From the NCBI RefSeq assembly GCF_900155985.1, contig NZ_FTMA01000003.1, forward strand, positions 62,001 to 126,000: a stretch of 64,000 nucleotides of DNA, in the 5' to 3' direction. Positions 26,897-35,980 of this stretch are shown here, piece by piece. This stretch comes from Maribacter ulvicola. Lineage in GTDB: Bacteria > Bacteroidota > Bacteroidia > Flavobacteriales > Flavobacteriaceae. The stretch's first letter is position 1. Every line of letters starts with the position of its first letter. Both the position numbers and the translations under genes were made by a program. The notes beneath the pieces were generated by a model, which saw only the letters and a list, made by a program, of their open reading frames with translations, did no database searches and was not told where the DNA came from.

Positions 26897-28867
26897 TTAT
26901 TTAAAATTAAACCAAAAGCGAACTCCGCTTTGTGTTCTATCGGTATTCAAGGAAGTCTGAAGCTGATTTGCCAATCTACTCATTAACCGAATACCCATGG
27001 AAGAATTTGCTCGTTCTTCTGAATCTTCTGGCAGACCAATTCCATTATCCGTATACTCAAAGAAGCCTTCTTTATCTGCTATTTTGCGTAAATGGATATA
27101 TATTTTACCATCGCTATCATCATTTGGAAATGCATATTTAAATGAATTAGAAACCAACTCATTTAATATAAGTCCGAATGGAATAGCTCTATCAATATCC
27201 AATTCTACACCTTCGGCATCAATAGTAATATTAATATTATGACCTCCTTTTTTGTAAACAGATTGAATACTATTAATTAAACTTTCAATATATCCCTGCA
27301 TTTCAATAACGGACAGATCGTCATTTTGATATAATTTCTGGTGTATGAGCGCCATAGCTTTTACCCTACTTTTACCTTCTTCCAATGCAGCAATTGCAGC
27401 CTTGCTTCGAGTATTTTTGGTTTGTAAACTTAATAAGCTAGAAACCATTTGTAAGTTATTTTTAACCCTATGGTGAATTTCTTTTAAAAGTGAGTCTTTT
27501 TCAACCAGTGAATTTTCAATAATATATTTCTGTTCGGCAATTAAACGTTGATTTTTAATACTTTTTAAATACGCATATACCAGACCAGCAAAACCAATAA
27601 GTGTAAATATTAAGGACACGAACACCAAACTAATCTTATCATCTCTAGCTTTAATGTCTTTTCTAGATTCTTCTAACTGTGCTTTTTGTTGCTCCATCGT
27701 TTTTTTAGAATTCTCTAAATCTTGAGTAACAACAGAAGTCAATTGTTGGTTTTTAATATTAGATGCCAATGCATCAATAGAATCTCTAATTCTTATATTC
27801 TTTTTTAAATATAATGTAGAGTTCTTAAAGTCTCCTGTTTTAAAATAATAGTCAGCATAAATTCTATTACGTTTTAAAATATTGTCAGATTTTATAGGAT
27901 TAAGATCATCACTTAAATAATCTGTAGCTTTTGCATAGTTATCCAATTTTAAATAACATTCAGCCAAGGCAAGTGTATTCTCGATAATATCTGATGAAAA
28001 CTTACTTTTATTATATTTCTTAATTACCTCTCTACTCTCTTCTAAAAACGGAATAGCTTTTTCATATTCTCCAAGTTGCACGTGACATTTACCAATATTA
28101 CCAATAATCAATCCGTTTAAAATTCTACCATCGGCAATTTCTTTATCAGTTTGTTGATTGGTAACATCACTTAAAAAAACTTTAATTAATCCTTCTGCCT
28201 TCTTAAAGTAACTAAGGGCCGTAGGGGTGGACTTATCCAACCTTAGATAATTACCTATTGTATTATTGTATATAGCCTGACCATAGTAATCGTCATCTTT
28301 TAACTCCTTTTTCTCTTCGGTCATATAGTCACGCATTGCCTTTCTATACTGACCAAGACTTGCGTATATATCATAAAAAGCAACATTATTGGTCAAACCC
28401 AACTCACGTTTTACCCTTCTAATTTCAATTTGTTTATCATACAATTCCAGCATTGCATAATTATTGTCCAAAATTCTAAGTATGGTACTCTTAGATTCTA
28501 CATCTAAATTCTGCAGGTTATTATAAAGATTTCTTGCTATCGCTAAACTTTTCTCATAGTTTCCTAAATCAAAATAAATTTGAGATTCTATAAGTTGATA
28601 ATTTCTAATAGAAACAGAATCTTTTGTTTTCTCAGAACTATTTAAATACACCTTTACCGTATCTAACCAATCATACGGAGAATTTTGATTATAACGATTG
28701 GGAGTATTAAAAAAGAAGAAAGAACGTAATTCACCGTTCTCCAAATCTTGAAATTGTCTGTAATAATCTTCATTTTGAGCTACTACACTATCTTGCGCAA
28801 TTACAAGGCACGTAAATACACTTAAAATCAAAGTGCAATATAATCTCAAAATAAATGGTTTTTTCAT
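26897..28867 (-). CDS. TPR-containing sensor histidine kinase (HisKA_2 type)
   Basis: A 656-residue protein: signal peptide (to about residue 24), a periplasmic array of tetratricopeptide repeats (about 60-370), a coiled coil, one transmembrane helix (about 415-437, SLVFVSLIFTLIGFAGLVYA), then a HisKA_2 domain with the phospho-acceptor His in EIHHRVKNNLQM (near 465) and a HATPase_c domain (NELVSNSFKYAF, DNGIGLPE, GIRLMSRLA). The likely partner is the LytTR response regulator encoded just upstream on the same strand. The sensed signal is unknown. Confidence 0.9.
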   Translation of the reverse strand: MKKPFILRLYCTLILSVFTCLVIAQDSVVAQNEDYYRQFQDLENGELRSFFFFNTPNRYNQNSPYDWLDTVKVYLNSSEKTKDSVSIRNYQLIESQIYFDLGNYEKSLAIARNLYNNLQNLDVESKSTILRILDNNYAMLELYDKQIEIRRVKRELGLTNNVAFYDIYASLGQYRKAMRDYMTEEKKELKDDDYYGQAIYNNTIGNYLRLDKSTPTALSYFKKAEGLIKVFLSDVTNQQTDKEIADGRILNGLIIGNIGKCHVQLGEYEKAIPFLEESREVIKKYNKSKFSSDIIENTLALAECYLKLDNYAKATDYLSDDLNPIKSDNILKRNRIYADYYFKTGDFKNSTLYLKKNIRIRDSIDALASNIKNQQLTSVVTQDLENSKKTMEQQKAQLEESRKDIKARDDKISLVFVSLIFTLIGFAGLVYAYLKSIKNQRLIAEQKYIIENSLVEKDSLLKEIHHRVKNNLQMVSSLLSLQTKNTRSKAAIAALEEGKSRVKAMALIHQKLYQNDDLSVIEMQGYIESLINSIQSVYKKGGHNINITIDAEGVELDIDRAIPFGLILNELVSNSFKYAFPNDDSDGKIYIHLRKIADKEGFFEYTDNGIGLPEDSEERANSSMGIRLMSRLANQLQTSLNTDRTQSGVRFWFNFK

Positions 28868-29107
28868 ATCTCATTAAAAGTAAAATCAAACTTAAAAAAC
28901 ATACCTGATTCTACTAAATTTTTGTTGTGAGTAATCATTATCCAAGCATTAAATAACAAGAATCTCTAAAAAGCGTGTTCTATGTACTTTTCATTAAATT
29001 GTTGAAAATAGCGGCTCTTAGGATTTTACCGTTCTCACTAAGCCACAAAATCGTTACAATTTCTATTAGCGCAAAATTATAAATTAGTGGCACTACATAA
29101 CATTAAA

Positions 29108-29140
29108 TGTTGTGTAACATCATATTATTGTTGTGTAGCA
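29108..29140. promoter_or_regulatory. Two 12-bp direct repeats spaced 21 bp, candidate LytTR operator
   Basis: TGTTGTGTAACA (29108-29119) and TGTTGTGTAGCA (29129-29140) differ at one base and start exactly 21 bp apart, two helical turns. That spacing is characteristic of the paired half-sites bound by LytTR-domain regulators such as AgrA. They lie upstream of the kinase gene and next to the LytTR gene. Binding is inferred from spacing and context. Confidence 0.45.
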
Positions 29141-29226
29141 AATTCAGACACTCACTTCATGTAATTCATCGAGAAAAAGACACTCTTTAACGGTAAAAAA
29201 ATACCGTTCATCTAAACTAGATCATA

Positions 29227-29257
29227 TAAAAAAACACCTTTAAAAGGTGTTTTTTTA
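29227..29257 (-). terminator. Terminator after the LytTR response regulator
   Basis: The stem AACACCTT/AAGGTGTT with a 3-base loop, flanked by A and T runs of seven on either side, 14 bases beyond the stop codon. Confidence 0.85.
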
Positions 29258-29270
29258 TATTCTATATCGC

Positions 29271-30032
29271 TTAGGAATTCATTGCCGAGATAATAAATTC
29301 TTTAAAATCTTTAGAAATTGGAATTAAGGTATTGTTGATCATAATATCTTTAGAATTGATAGCATCTATATGATCAACATTTACAATATAAGATTTATGG
29401 GCCCTATAAAATTTGTTTTGAGGTAATTTCTCTAAATAGTCTTTTAGCGGAGATCGGACCAAAAACTTTTTATCTATGGTATTTACTTCTAAATATACAT
29501 TATCCGCTTTTATAAATTGAATATCTCCAAATTGGATTCTATAATACAAATGTTGTTTCTTAACAAAGATAGAATCCTTTAAAATGGAGTTGGACATTGC
29601 AACATTTTCAGTATTGGTTTCGTTGGCAGCTACTTTTTTTCCATTTTGTTTACCATATATAAAATTTGATAATGCAATTTCAATTGAGGTATACAAATCT
29701 TGTTGCTCAAAAGGCTTAACCAAGTAACCGTTAGGCTTTACTGTTTTAGCATTTTCTACCGTTGCACGGTCAGAGTTAGAGGTTACAAAAATGAATGGGA
29801 TATCATAATTCTCTCTAATATGTTTACCCAAATCAATACCTGTTTTATCGGAAGCTAAAATGATATCTATAAGAACTAAATCTACCTGTTGTGTTTTCAA
29901 AACTTCAACAGCCTGTTCATAAACGATCACATTATCAACTATTTCATATCCAATTTCCTCTAACATAGATTGCATATCATCTGCAATAATTACATTATCC
30001 TCAACAATTAGAATTTTTATAGGTTGTTCCAA
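29271..30032 (-). CDS. LytTR-family response regulator, TTG start
   Basis: A 253-residue regulator. The receiver domain (about residues 5-120) shows the acidic pocket IVEDN, the phospho-acceptor Asp in LVLIDIIL (near 55), TSN and the conserved Lys in YLVKPFEQ. A linker leads to a LytTR DNA-binding domain (about 155-250, with FIKADNVYLEV and KFYRAHKSYIVNVDHI). No ATG lies between the upstream in-frame stop (30036-30038) and the receiver domain, and starting at the next ATG would delete the acidic pocket, so the TTG at 30032 is the likely start. It lies 32 bases after menA and probably pairs with the downstream kinase. Confidence 0.9.
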   Translation of the reverse strand: MEQPIKILIVEDNVIIADDMQSMLEEIGYEIVDNVIVYEQAVEVLKTQQVDLVLIDIILASDKTGIDLGKHIRENYDIPFIFVTSNSDRATVENAKTVKPNGYLVKPFEQQDLYTSIEIALSNFIYGKQNGKKVAANETNTENVAMSNSILKDSIFVKKQHLYYRIQFGDIQFIKADNVYLEVNTIDKKFLVRSPLKDYLEKLPQNKFYRAHKSYIVNVDHIDAINSKDIMINNTLIPISKDFKEFIISAMNS

Positions 30033-30064
30033 GACTTAAACAGGTTTGTGGGTTATACTCAAAA

Positions 30065-30973
30065 TTACAAAAAATTATAATAACTAATAAAAAACAGCAA
30101 TGCTATAAAAAAGGTACTCAACGCTAATTTTTTAAGCTCGGGGTCTAGCTTGGCGGCATCATGGGTAGTGGCTACTTTCCTTAAGTGAACAAACACGGGT
30201 ATATAGCCAATAAGACATACATAACGTAACATTGATGCATTTGTTGCAAATAAAAAGCAAAACAAACATATAGCTGATAGCAAAAGTAACATATAATGAT
30301 ATTTTTTAGCATTCAACAATCCCATTTTTACCACTATAGTATTCTTCCCCACTGCTGCGTCCGATTTTATGTCCCTCATATTATTGAGATTAAGCACCCC
30401 TACGCTTAAAAGCCCTACAGAAACCGCTGGCAAAATTGCCAAGAATGTTATTGTTTTTAAGTATAAGAACAGCGTACCTAAAACGCTTACCAATCCAAAA
30501 AAGATAAAAACAAATACATCTCCTAAACCGTTATATCCGTAAGCTGATTTACCTACCGTATATTTAATTGCCGCCCAAATGGCGAATGCACCTAACAACA
30601 AGAAAACTATTGGATATAGCATATCTTTTAGCCCAAATGAAGTTACAATTAACGACACTATGAGGATTACATTTATAAGAATACTCCAATAAATACCTGA
30701 TTTCAATTGCCCTGCAGTCAAGAGCCCGCTTTGCAAGGCTCTTTTAGGCCCTACCCTATCATCGCCATCGGTACCTTTGACTCCATCACCGTAATCATTG
30801 GCAAAATTAGAGGTTACTTGCAACCCTATGGTAGTCAAGATTGCCAAAATAAAAATATAGACATTAGTCATCCCTTGATAGGCTGCCATACCAGTTCCCA
30901 CAAGTATACCTGAAATTGATAAGGGAAGCGTTCTAAGTCTTGCTGCGTTGAGCCAAGCTTTAACTTTAGTCAC
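30065..30973 (-). CDS. menA: 1,4-Dihydroxy-2-naphthoate polyprenyltransferase, GTG start
   Basis: A 302-residue UbiA-superfamily membrane enzyme that attaches the polyprenyl chain to DHNA. About eight to nine transmembrane helices are visible. The first Asp-rich motif is NFANDYGDGVKGTD (about residues 60-73) and the second lies in NNMRDIKSDAAVGKNT. Start KVKAWLNAARLRTLPLS is typical of MenA. The first base of the start codon GTG is the last base of the previous gene's TAG stop, so translation is coupled to that gene. Confidence 0.93.
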   Translation of the reverse strand: MTKVKAWLNAARLRTLPLSISGILVGTGMAAYQGMTNVYIFILAILTTIGLQVTSNFANDYGDGVKGTDGDDRVGPKRALQSGLLTAGQLKSGIYWSILINVILIVSLIVTSFGLKDMLYPIVFLLLGAFAIWAAIKYTVGKSAYGYNGLGDVFVFIFFGLVSVLGTLFLYLKTITFLAILPAVSVGLLSVGVLNLNNMRDIKSDAAVGKNTIVVKMGLLNAKKYHYMLLLLSAICLFCFLFATNASMLRYVCLIGYIPVFVHLRKVATTHDAAKLDPELKKLALSTFFIALLFFISYYNFL

Positions 30974-31581
30974 TAAAACGGATCTTCTATTTGAATTCTT
31001 TTACCATCTTGATATGATGCTACAAAAGCATCTCCAAATCCAATATCAACCAATTGCTGTCTAAAGGATTGTGCTTCTTCCAGTGTCTCAAAATTACCAA
31101 GTGAGTAGGAATAAAAAGGATTCGTTTTAACAAATAAAGTGTTGGTAAGTGCCTCTGATGCCAAGGTTACATTGTTATCAACAAATGATTTCACCTGAAC
31201 CGAGTATATTTTTTCTTTCTGCAAGAACTCTTTTGCCAAGTAAAATTCTTTTACAAGACTAAGCTCTTCATTCTGCTCTTTTAAATTCTCTAAACGTGTT
31301 CTAATTGCATCTACGCTATCAATAGATGTTAAAACCAAGTCTTTAGATGATTTCCTATTAAAACCACCTGAACTGGACAAACCCGCTGTAAAAGAAGTAA
31401 AAGCTAACCCTCCTATTAGAAATAAACCTGTAATCCCAGCCAAGATATTTCGCTGAATCTTACTTTTCTTTAATTCTTTATTCTTAAATTTTATCTGATC
31501 AATCAAACGCTCATTTATAATTTGCGCTTTGTCGACATCTTTATGCAATTCCAATAAATCGCTTTCTTCTATAAAAGGCAT
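30973..31581 (-). CDS. Membrane-anchored coiled-coil protein with SPOR-like C-terminus
   Basis: A 202-residue protein: N-terminal coiled coil (about residues 8-45), one transmembrane helix (about 46-68, ILAGITGLFLIGGLAF), a second coiled coil, and a C-terminal domain (about 125-200) with SPOR-like features: YSVQVKSF, then FYSYSLGNFETLEEAQSFRQQL and DAFVASYQDGKRI. SPOR domains bind denuded septal peptidoglycan. Translation is coupled to menA by a one-base overlap, although a biochemical link to quinones is not obvious. Confidence 0.75.
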   Translation of the reverse strand: MPFIEESDLLELHKDVDKAQIINERLIDQIKFKNKELKKSKIQRNILAGITGLFLIGGLAFTSFTAGLSSSGGFNRKSSKDLVLTSIDSVDAIRTRLENLKEQNEELSLVKEFYLAKEFLQKEKIYSVQVKSFVDNNVTLASEALTNTLFVKTNPFYSYSLGNFETLEEAQSFRQQLVDIGFGDAFVASYQDGKRIQIEDPF

Positions 31582-31753
31582 ATACAGGGGTAATTTTTAC
31601 ACTTAAAATCTAAATGTAAGGCAAAAAAATTTAATAACTTTTTATTTCTCACAAAAAAAAATAAAATTCTATTATAATGTACTAACCTATATAAATTTTA
31701 AACACACTAAATTGATAATCAAATGTTTAAGAATTATCTTACAATTTAAAAAT

Positions 31754-32590
31754 TTAATCATCTATTAGTGAAATACCATCAGATTCAATCTTTATTTTTC
31801 TATCCTTATAAAGAGTCCCTAGCCCCTTCTTAAACGTCTTCTTGCTCATTTGAAATACATCTCTAATTTCCTCTGGCGCAGATTTATCATGTAATCCTAA
31901 AAAACCGCCACTTTCAACAAGCACTTCATATATTTTTTTTGCTGCAGGTTCTAATACTTTAGCGCCTAAAGGTTGTAAAGAAATATCTAATTTATTATCC
32001 TTTCTGATCGTTTTAATACACCCAGGTATAACATCACCAATATTAATTGGCTTAAATACCTCATTAAAATAGACCAGGCCTTTATGTCTTTCGTTTACGA
32101 TAACCTCCCAACCCAAATCGGTTTGTCTTGTAACTACTAAATCTACCTGCTCCCATTCTTTAAGATCTACGGTATCATTACTTAAAAATTTATCAAGCTT
32201 ATTAGAGGCAACCAATCTACCAGAGCGTTCATCTAAGTAACAATGAACCACATACCACTGGCCTTCTTTCATTTTAACACGTTGCTCTCTAAAAGGAACC
32301 AATAGATGCTTTTCTAGACCCCATTGCATAAACGCACCAAACTCATTAACTTCCGCCACTTGTAACAATCTAAATTCACCAAGCATTATGTCTGGTTCTA
32401 AGGTTGTTGCAACAGGCCTTTCATCATAATCCAAATAACAAAAAACTTTGATCTTCTCGCCTATTTCATACGCTGTAGGCACATATTTATTGGGTAATAA
32501 AATATCATTTTCTTCTTCATCACCTAAAAAAAGACCTACACTAGTGTCTCTTAAAATTTCAAGGTTGTTAATACGTCCTAATTCTATCAT
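31754..32590 (-). CDS. cvfB: S1-domain RNA-binding protein, CvfB family
   Basis: A 278-residue protein with three S1-like OB-fold domains (about residues 1-60, 65-135 and 140-210) and a C-terminal winged helix (about 220-275, EIRDVFQMSKKTFKKGLGTLYKDRKI), the layout of B. subtilis YitL and pneumococcal CvfB. These bind RNA and affect virulence or translation in other bacteria; the role here is unknown. The 172-base AT-rich gap before the next gene holds no recognisable ORF, although menB is often found near here in relatives. Confidence 0.88.
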   Translation of the reverse strand: MIELGRINNLEILRDTSVGLFLGDEEENDILLPNKYVPTAYEIGEKIKVFCYLDYDERPVATTLEPDIMLGEFRLLQVAEVNEFGAFMQWGLEKHLLVPFREQRVKMKEGQWYVVHCYLDERSGRLVASNKLDKFLSNDTVDLKEWEQVDLVVTRQTDLGWEVIVNERHKGLVYFNEVFKPINIGDVIPGCIKTIRKDNKLDISLQPLGAKVLEPAAKKIYEVLVESGGFLGLHDKSAPEEIRDVFQMSKKTFKKGLGTLYKDRKIKIESDGISLIDD

Positions 32591-32635
32591 GTTGCAAAAT
32601 TACATTTAAAATATTTAAAATCTTAACGTAAAAAA

Positions 32636-32669
32636 AAGACCGTTACCAAAAAAAAGGAAACGGTCTTAA
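32636..32669 (-). terminator. Terminator after the DUF2853 gene
   Basis: The 12-bp stem AAGACCGTTACC/GGAAACGGTCTT (one mismatch) closes an A-rich loop and is followed on the minus strand by a run of T. It lies 18 bases past the DUF2853 stop codon. Confidence 0.8.
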
Positions 32670-32686
32670 AGTTATTTGACTACTAA

Positions 32687-33031
32687 CTATTTATCATAAA
32701 CAGATGCTTTGTTGAAATGTTGACATAGCTTGTAATAAATCACTGCTCTATGCTTATTTCTGTTAGAAGAGCCATACTTCTCCAAAACAGTGGCAATAGC
32801 ATCATCAAGTTTAGAATCATCAGCAAGACCTAACTTCTTGATCAAGTAATTGTTCTTTACAGTGTCTAGTTCCTTTTGGTCCGTACCAGATACTTTAGAA
32901 GCGTCAATATTGTAAATAGAAGGTCCTAAACCAACAGTTACTTTTTTAAGTAAATCCATATCTGCATTCTCACCAAATTTATCTTTGATGTCCGCAGCAT
33001 ATTTTTCGATTAAATCGTCTCTTTTACTCAT
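32687..33031 (-). CDS. DUF2853 family protein
   Basis: A 114-residue, highly charged, helical protein that starts MSKRDDLIEKYAADIKDK and contains the conserved segments GPSIYNIDASKVSGTDQKEL, NNYLIKKLGL and YGSSNRNKHRAVIYYKL. The family is widespread and uncharacterised. The ATG at 33031 was chosen by comparison with the conserved family start; the frame is open upstream into the end of menD. It lies 34 bases after menD and ends in a strong terminator. Confidence 0.88.
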   Translation of the reverse strand: MSKRDDLIEKYAADIKDKFGENADMDLLKKVTVGLGPSIYNIDASKVSGTDQKELDTVKNNYLIKKLGLADDSKLDDAIATVLEKYGSSNRNKHRAVIYYKLCQHFNKASVYDK

Positions 33032-33065
33032 ACTTAATGTGTTATAATTAATGGTTAATACCTCA

Positions 33066-34817
33066 CTAAGATATAAAACGAAAATAATCAATCAAAATTT
33101 TATCGTTTTTTAATGCAGGTGTAGTAATTTCCAGTAATTGCGGACACATCGTTTCTTTGAAAAAATCACGTAATTCTTCTTCAAGTTCTTCAGATGATCT
33201 TGCCGTTCTATAATTGAGACCGTACATGGCACAAAGATGCTCTGCCGATAAAGAATGTCTGGTCTCAAAATAAGTTTCAAAAACATCAGAGTTCTCTTTT
33301 CCCGGAAGTATTCTAAAGATTCCTCCACCATTATTATTAATGACAATAATTCTAAAATTAGGCTTTAAGTAGTTATTCCACAACGCATTACTATCATAAA
33401 AAAAGCTTAAATCTCCTGTTATAAAAAGTGTAGGCGAACTACCTACTACAGAAGCCCCTATTGCGGTAGATGTGCTACCGTCTATACCACTTGTACCTCT
33501 ATTACAAAATACTTTTAGTGTAGGGTTAACATTAAATAGTTGCGTATATCTAATGGTAGAACTATTAGCCAATTGCAACATATAATTGTTAGGCACAGCT
33601 GCCAAAATATGCTGGAAGGTCAAGAAATCTGAAAACGGAATTTCTTGTAAATATTGCCTCCTTTTATGCTCATAGTTCCGTTTTACCAAATTCCAATGAG
33701 AATAATAATCACTTTTTAAAACAGCCTCTGCTGAATACATTTCGCTGAAAAAGTCATTGACAGAAACTTTTATATGCTCTTCTAAACAAAAAAAGGTATT
33801 GTTAGCAAATTGTCCGTCTACATGCCAATGGTGTTCTGGTGCATGATCTCTTAAAAATGCTTTTACTTTTTTTGAAACTATGAGTCCGCCAAAAGTAATC
33901 AACACCTCTGGTTTTAATTTTTCAAATTCCAATTCTTTTTCGGCATGCATTTCAATAGGCGCGATTAAAGAATCAATACTATTGAAAAAATTAGGATGAT
34001 GCATATTAGAGGTTGTTTCTGTCAACACCAAAACGCTTGGATCATGAGCTAGTTTCTCTAATAAAGCAGCTGTAATTACATTTGGCATATTCACCCCTAC
34101 CAAAACCAATTTACGAGTAGAGGTTTTCCAAATTTCCCTGTATTTCCCTAAATTAACAACATGGTCAATTTCAAAAGGAATAGCACTAATCTGCGGAGAT
34201 ATTGTGGGTTCAGACAGCGTTTCATATAAAGGCTCTTCAAAAGGGATGTTTATATGAACAGGAGTATTCGTGGTCAAGGCAATTTCCAAGGCAAGATTTA
34301 ACTCGCCATCATTAAAATTTTGAACCTCTTGTTGAACATCGATTATCTCTCTACCAGAAATCCACTCTGGTCTATATTGTAAGACCTTGGCCGTAGCATG
34401 GCTAACATCTTGCTTTAGATTGGCCGAATATCTAATATGGTTTTCAAATACATTCCGCTGATTAATAGTTTGGCCATCCCCAATCCCCAATTTATAAACC
34501 GGTCTATCAGCAGAAATAACCAGTAGTGGAATATTACTAAAATAAGCCTCTGCAACTGCAGGGTAATAATTTAAAAGAGCACTACCAGATGTACATAAAA
34601 TGACAACAGGTTCTTGTAATTGCTGCGCCATACCTAGAGCAAAAAAAGCGGCACAACGTTCATCAACAATACTATAACACGTAAAAAAAGGATTCTCGGC
34701 AAAGGCTATGGTCAACGGGGCATTTCTTGATCCCGGCGATATTACAATATTAGAAATATTCTTTGCCAGGCAATGTAAAACAATAGATTGTGCAGTGGGT
34801 ATAGCGGAGTATTTCAT
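33066..34817 (-). CDS. menD: 2-Succinyl-5-enolpyruvyl-6-hydroxy-3-cyclohexene-1-carboxylate synthase
   Basis: A 583-residue thiamine-diphosphate enzyme that joins isochorismate and 2-oxoglutarate. The pyrimidine-binding domain has VISPGSRNAPLT and the catalytic Glu in DERCAAFFALGMA. The pyrophosphate-binding domain shows GTSGIDGSTSTAIG and GDLSFFYDSNALWN, with NNNGGGIFRILPG. Start MKYSAIPTAQSIV at 34817 is supported by the family; an in-frame start seven codons earlier is less likely. It follows menF on the same strand by about 50 bases. Confidence 0.95.
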   Translation of the reverse strand: MKYSAIPTAQSIVLHCLAKNISNIVISPGSRNAPLTIAFAENPFFTCYSIVDERCAAFFALGMAQQLQEPVVILCTSGSALLNYYPAVAEAYFSNIPLLVISADRPVYKLGIGDGQTINQRNVFENHIRYSANLKQDVSHATAKVLQYRPEWISGREIIDVQQEVQNFNDGELNLALEIALTTNTPVHINIPFEEPLYETLSEPTISPQISAIPFEIDHVVNLGKYREIWKTSTRKLVLVGVNMPNVITAALLEKLAHDPSVLVLTETTSNMHHPNFFNSIDSLIAPIEMHAEKELEFEKLKPEVLITFGGLIVSKKVKAFLRDHAPEHHWHVDGQFANNTFFCLEEHIKVSVNDFFSEMYSAEAVLKSDYYSHWNLVKRNYEHKRRQYLQEIPFSDFLTFQHILAAVPNNYMLQLANSSTIRYTQLFNVNPTLKVFCNRGTSGIDGSTSTAIGASVVGSSPTLFITGDLSFFYDSNALWNNYLKPNFRIIVINNNGGGIFRILPGKENSDVFETYFETRHSLSAEHLCAMYGLNYRTARSSEELEEELRDFFKETMCPQLLEITTPALKNDKILIDYFRFIS

Positions 34818-34866
34818 GTGGCTCAAAAATACGACCAAAGCTGGTTATTACCCAAAAGTTGCCCAT

Positions 34867-35979
34867 CTATTTAGACCCTAGAACACGATACATAGTTCTA
34901 CTCTTTAAAACGGTTTCTTCCCATTCCTTTTCAGGTATAGAATCACTGGTGATACCACCACCTACATATATCTCAGCTTTTCCTTGAAACATTTGCATGC
35001 AGCGAAGATTTACATAAAGTTCCGAAGATCTTACAACGCTTCTATAAGCACTATTTTCCTGATTACGACGGTTTCTATTTCTAGATAATTCTGTTTTTGT
35101 GTTCAGCTCTCCTAAAAACCCGGTATAAAAAGTACGTTCATACCTCTCATTTTCAAAAATAAATTGCTTTGCATTCTCTAACGGACTACCACAAACCGCA
35201 GGGGTTGGATGTAATGCTTTTATAGCATCACCAAATTTATTAGGTGAGAATGTACCTTTCATCTCTGTTCTAAGGTGCCATAACCTACCTGCTTTTACCG
35301 ACCCTCGTTCTAAACTATTTAGAGAATTAACCTTCTCCTTTAAGGTGTCAAAAATGTAATCAGTAACCAACTGTTGCTCATGTAATTCTTTCGCTGTCCA
35401 AATGGGTTCATTGTCATCTACAGAATTCTGAGTGCCCGCCAAAGACATTGTGGTAAATTGAGCGCCATTACTTTTTACTAATATTTCTGGAGTAGCACCC
35501 ATCCATGTTCCTATTTTTGGATGGTACCAGAAGTAACAAAATGCTTGTTTATAAACTGAAAGTATGCGCTGAAACACTTTAAAGTTATCGTCTTTGCAAT
35601 CAACTTCTATTTTCCTGGACAATACAACTTTATTAAAATCACCCTGATGAATACGATCAATAGCTTTTGAAATTAATTTAATATAGCCTTCCTTCTCTAT
35701 AGCATCACATTTTGGCATGTTATCTTCATGAACGGCAACCTCTAGAGACCTATTCAACCGCACCTTTTCAACGGCATCCAACTTTAATAATATAGCATCT
35801 GAATTTAAATCGAACGGAGCAAAAACAAATCCTGTTTCCGTAAAATCCTTAACCTTATGTACAGCATCGTTGTGCTGAAAAACACCTACTAATTCAGTTT
35901 CATTTGGCTTACTGTATACTACAAACGGTAACTGCTCTTTAAAGCATTTTGTAGCCCGATCAAAAAGTTCTTGTACCAT
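34867..35979 (-). CDS. menF: Isochorismate synthase
   Basis: A 370-residue chorismate-utilising enzyme that opens menaquinone synthesis. Typical segments are DFNKVVLSRKIEV, GTWMGATPEIL, TMSLAGTQ, the Mg-site motif in ALHPTPAVCGSPLE, and YVGGGITSDSIPEKEWEET. The Lys of the NKVVLSRK segment is the usual general base. It is a short form lacking part of the N-terminus of E. coli MenF, as in other Bacteroidota. It starts 1 base after the end of the hotdog thioesterase gene, so the two are co-transcribed. Confidence 0.93.
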   Translation of the reverse strand: MVQELFDRATKCFKEQLPFVVYSKPNETELVGVFQHNDAVHKVKDFTETGFVFAPFDLNSDAILLKLDAVEKVRLNRSLEVAVHEDNMPKCDAIEKEGYIKLISKAIDRIHQGDFNKVVLSRKIEVDCKDDNFKVFQRILSVYKQAFCYFWYHPKIGTWMGATPEILVKSNGAQFTTMSLAGTQNSVDDNEPIWTAKELHEQQLVTDYIFDTLKEKVNSLNSLERGSVKAGRLWHLRTEMKGTFSPNKFGDAIKALHPTPAVCGSPLENAKQFIFENERYERTFYTGFLGELNTKTELSRNRNRRNQENSAYRSVVRSSELYVNLRCMQMFQGKAEIYVGGGITSDSIPEKEWEETVLKSRTMYRVLGSK

Positions 35980-35980
35980 A

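Larger units (their letters stand above)
28868..29270. other. Intergenic region between the histidine kinase and LytTR genes
   Basis: About 400 bases without a credible gene. From low to high coordinates it holds the AT-rich leader of the kinase gene, a degenerate TGTTGTG sequence near 28923, two 12-base direct repeats at 29108 and 29129, and the terminator of the response-regulator gene at 29227-29257. It must contain the kinase promoter on the minus strand, but no single -7 box stands out. Confidence 0.6.
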
